Source of the DNA: Fibrobacter sp. UWH6
Lineage (GTDB): Bacteria > Fibrobacterota > Fibrobacteria > Fibrobacterales > Fibrobacteraceae
Length of the DNA stretch: 64,000 nucleotides
Direction: 5' to 3'
Assembly (NCBI RefSeq): GCF_900142465.1
Contig: NZ_FRAX01000006.1
Span: 1-64,000 of the forward strand
Shown piece by piece: positions 60,922-64,000 of this stretch (positions are counted from its first letter, which is position 1; each line of letters begins with the position of its first letter). The translations under genes were made by a program, and so were the position numbers. The notes under the pieces were generated by a model. It saw nothing but the letters and a program-made list of their open reading frames with translations, was not told where the DNA came from and did not search any database.

Positions 60922-62379
60922 TTAACCGACGAGAGCCTTATGGATCTGGACTGCAGCGTCACGGCCAGTCTTCATGGCCATCACCACGGTGAGGGGTCCG
61001 TGCTTGGCGTCGCCACCGACGAATACTCCGTCAACAGAAGTTTCGCAAGAATCTTCGGCGCGGACGATGTAGGTGCCGTTGCGATTGGTGTCGAGACCCG
61101 GAGTGGTGTCCTTGATTTCGCTGGAAACTCTGCTGCCGATTGCCAGGACCACGGTATCGCAGTCGATGGTTTCGCTCTGGCCTTCGATCTTCACCGGACG
61201 GGGACGGCCAGCTTCATCAGGTTCGCCCAGCTGGAACAGGTCCAACTTAGCCTGCTTGACGTGACCGTTTTCGTCGGCGATAAATTCGGCGGGGTTGTGC
61301 AGTTCCATAACCACCACGCCTTCGTTCAGGATTTCGCGGAGTTCTGCCTTGCAGGCGGGCATTTCGTTAAGAGTACGACGGTAGACCACGCGGACGTCTT
61401 CGGCGCCCAGACGGAATGCCATGCGGGCTGCGTCCATAGCCACGTTGCCACCACCAACGACGATAACACGCTTGCCGGATTCAATTTCAACGCCGCGGTT
61501 GCCCTTTTTCAGGTATTCTTCGGCGGTGTAGACGCCCTTCAGGTCTTCGCCGGGAACGCCGGTCTTGAGAGCCTGGGCGGCGCCGTTACCGATGAAGATG
61601 GCGTCAAAGTCCTTCTTCAGCTGTTCGATGGTGATATCCTTACCGATGGTAACGCCGGTCTTGATTTCGATGCCCATCTTGGGGAGAATGCTGTATTCGT
61701 AGTCAACGATGTCCTTGGGCAGACGGAACTGAGGAATGCCGTAACGGAGCACGCCACCCAGCAAGTCGTAGGCTTCAAAAATGGTGACATCGTGGCCCAG
61801 GGTACGGAGGTCTACTGCTGCAGAGAAACCTGCAGGACCGGAACCGATAACGGCAACCTTCTTGCCAGTGGAGGGGGCCATGGCAGGAACCTTCTTGCCG
61901 CCCATGTGTTCGCGTTCGTAGTCCATGCAGAAACGTTCGGTTTCGCCCATATGGATACCCTTGTTCATATCCTTCAGGGTACGACCCATGGCGCAGCTGG
62001 ACTGGCACTGCTTTTCGTGGGGGCAGACGCGGCTGCAGATGGAGGGCAGCAGGGAAGTGGCGCGGATCATTTCCACAGCGCCTTCGATGTTACCACCGGC
62101 CAGCAACTTCAGGTACTGGGGGATAGGCATGCTGATGGGGCAGGCTGCGGTGCAGAACGGCTTCTTACAGTCCATGCAACGGCTAGCTTCGAGACGAGCC
62201 TGTGCCAGAGACATGGTTTTGGTGCTTTCGTCCATGGTTGTGCGGTATTCGCGATGGGGAAGTTCTGCACCACGCTGGGGCGGAATGGCCATCTTGTCTT
62301 TCAGAGTCACCGTGGGGAGCGCGTTGATGCGATCCAATTCTGCCTGAGCGGCTTTATCCATTGCGGAAGAGTCCTGCAT
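60922..62379 (-). CDS. GltD/NfnB-like NADPH-dependent flavoprotein
   Basis: 485 residues. Two cysteine groups (RCMDCKKPFCTAACPISMPIP and CSRVCPHEKQCQSSC) for 4Fe-4S clusters, FAD fold (VAVIGSGPAGFSAAVDL), GGVLRYGIPQFRLPKDIV, NADPH fold (VIVVGGGNVAMDAARMAFRLG) and a final FVGGDAKHGPLTVVMAM. This matches the GltA/SudA/NfnB type: homotetrameric glutamate synthases of archaea and the large subunit of NADH-dependent ferredoxin:NADP+ oxidoreductase. No NfnA small subunit or GltB gene is adjacent, so the role (electron bifurcation, or reductant supply) is open. The start at 62379 has AAGG five bases upstream. Distinct from gltD at 14915. Confidence 0.85.
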   Translation of the reverse strand: MQDSSAMDKAAQAELDRINALPTVTLKDKMAIPPQRGAELPHREYRTTMDESTKTMSLAQARLEASRCMDCKKPFCTAACPISMPIPQYLKLLAGGNIEGAVEMIRATSLLPSICSRVCPHEKQCQSSCAMGRTLKDMNKGIHMGETERFCMDYEREHMGGKKVPAMAPSTGKKVAVIGSGPAGFSAAVDLRTLGHDVTIFEAYDLLGGVLRYGIPQFRLPKDIVDYEYSILPKMGIEIKTGVTIGKDITIEQLKKDFDAIFIGNGAAQALKTGVPGEDLKGVYTAEEYLKKGNRGVEIESGKRVIVVGGGNVAMDAARMAFRLGAEDVRVVYRRTLNEMPACKAELREILNEGVVVMELHNPAEFIADENGHVKQAKLDLFQLGEPDEAGRPRPVKIEGQSETIDCDTVVLAIGSRVSSEIKDTTPGLDTNRNGTYIVRAEDSCETSVDGVFVGGDAKHGPLTVVMAMKTGRDAAVQIHKALVG

Positions 62380-62468
62380 AATCACCTTCGGGTTTGATGC
62401 CTGTTTTCAAATTTTTCGCGGGCAAATATAAAAAATATACGATGCCTATAAAGGTTTTGTCAGTATCG

Positions 62469-63822
<1,354 letters not shown>

Positions 63823-64000
63823 ATGAAGATGAATAAGCTCGCGACAGCGGCCCTTCTCTCTCGCAAGTTTGTGGCTGCCGCCGTTTTTGGCCTGGCCGCA
63901 TCCGCAATGGCGGAAAATCCTATTTCCAGTTATCATTATCTGGCAGACCCTTCTGCCGCTTCTGATGGTGATACCTTCTACATTCTGACCGATACGGACG
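63823..64000 (+). CDS. Secreted protein, start of a probable GH43 glycoside hydrolase; cut by the window edge
   Basis: 59 codons visible. A signal peptide (LLSRKFVAAAVFGLAASAMA) is followed by ENPISSYHYLADPSAASDGD and FYILTDTD. NPI then ADPSA then a tyrosine-rich strand and a T-D turn is the usual opening of GH43 five-bladed propellers, with the Asp of ADPSA as catalytic base, so an arabinan or xylan side-chain hydrolase is likely. GGAG lies six bases before the ATG. More cannot be said from this length. Confidence 0.65.
   Translation, partial: MKMNKLATAALLSRKFVAAAVFGLAASAMAENPISSYHYLADPSAASDGDTFYILTDTD

Overview
The window looks like a chromosome segment of a Fibrobacter species (F. succinogenes or a close relative). 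The evidence is three lipoproteins with the Fibrobacter 'major paralogous domain' and Ser-rich linkers, a type III glutamine synthetase, secreted plant-cell-wall enzymes (a GH74 xyloglucanase, a PL1 pectate lyase, the start of a GH43-like protein) with sorting-type C-terminal domains, and many degenerate intergenic hairpin repeats. I saw no rRNA, tRNA, CRISPR array, insertion sequence or prophage.

Positions 1-25.3 kb are mainly a glutamine/glutamate neighbourhood: carB (cut by the left edge), pyrG, glutamine synthetase III, gltB-gltD, dapF, dapL, a NifA/NtrC-like sigma-54 activator and glutamine-dependent nadE. Between them lie a subtilase, an SDR oxidoreductase and FISUMP lipoproteins. Reading the intergenic DNA, I find sigma-54 type -24/-12 promoters in front of carB, pyrG, glnA, gltB, dapF and, in weaker form, the activator gene. 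They are accompanied by a repeated palindrome, TTTTAC-N7-GTAAAA, often in pairs with centres 30-31 bp apart. The simplest reading is a locally encoded nitrogen regulon controlled by the activator at 21698-23215.

Positions 25.3-38.9 kb hold a FISUMP lipoprotein, decayed small ORFs, a ParC-type topoisomerase subunit, a frameshifted lipoprotein, a small lipoprotein, an ArnA-like UDP-glucuronate decarboxylase overlapping a family 2 glycosyltransferase, a MoxR / DUF58 / transglutaminase membrane set, and a histidine-phosphatase lipoprotein. Positions 39-47 kb hold a PutP-type symporter divergent from trmO, a tiny secreted protein made almost only of a sorting-type domain, a small lipoprotein, the GH74 enzyme, an unknown membrane protein and a lytic transglycosylase.

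Positions 47.3-64 kb hold rpsO-pnp, an HD-GYP protein with a membrane sensor, a long-form ispG, serA, a decayed LD-carboxypeptidase, an acyl-CoA synthetase, the pectate lyase followed by a possible structured RNA, a second GltD/NfnB-like flavoprotein, tgt, and a secreted enzyme cut by the right edge. Many gene starts were moved downstream to an ATG with a ribosome-binding site. A few genes (nadE, moxR, possibly others) have a -10-like TATATT only 6-7 bases before the start codon and may make leaderless mRNA.
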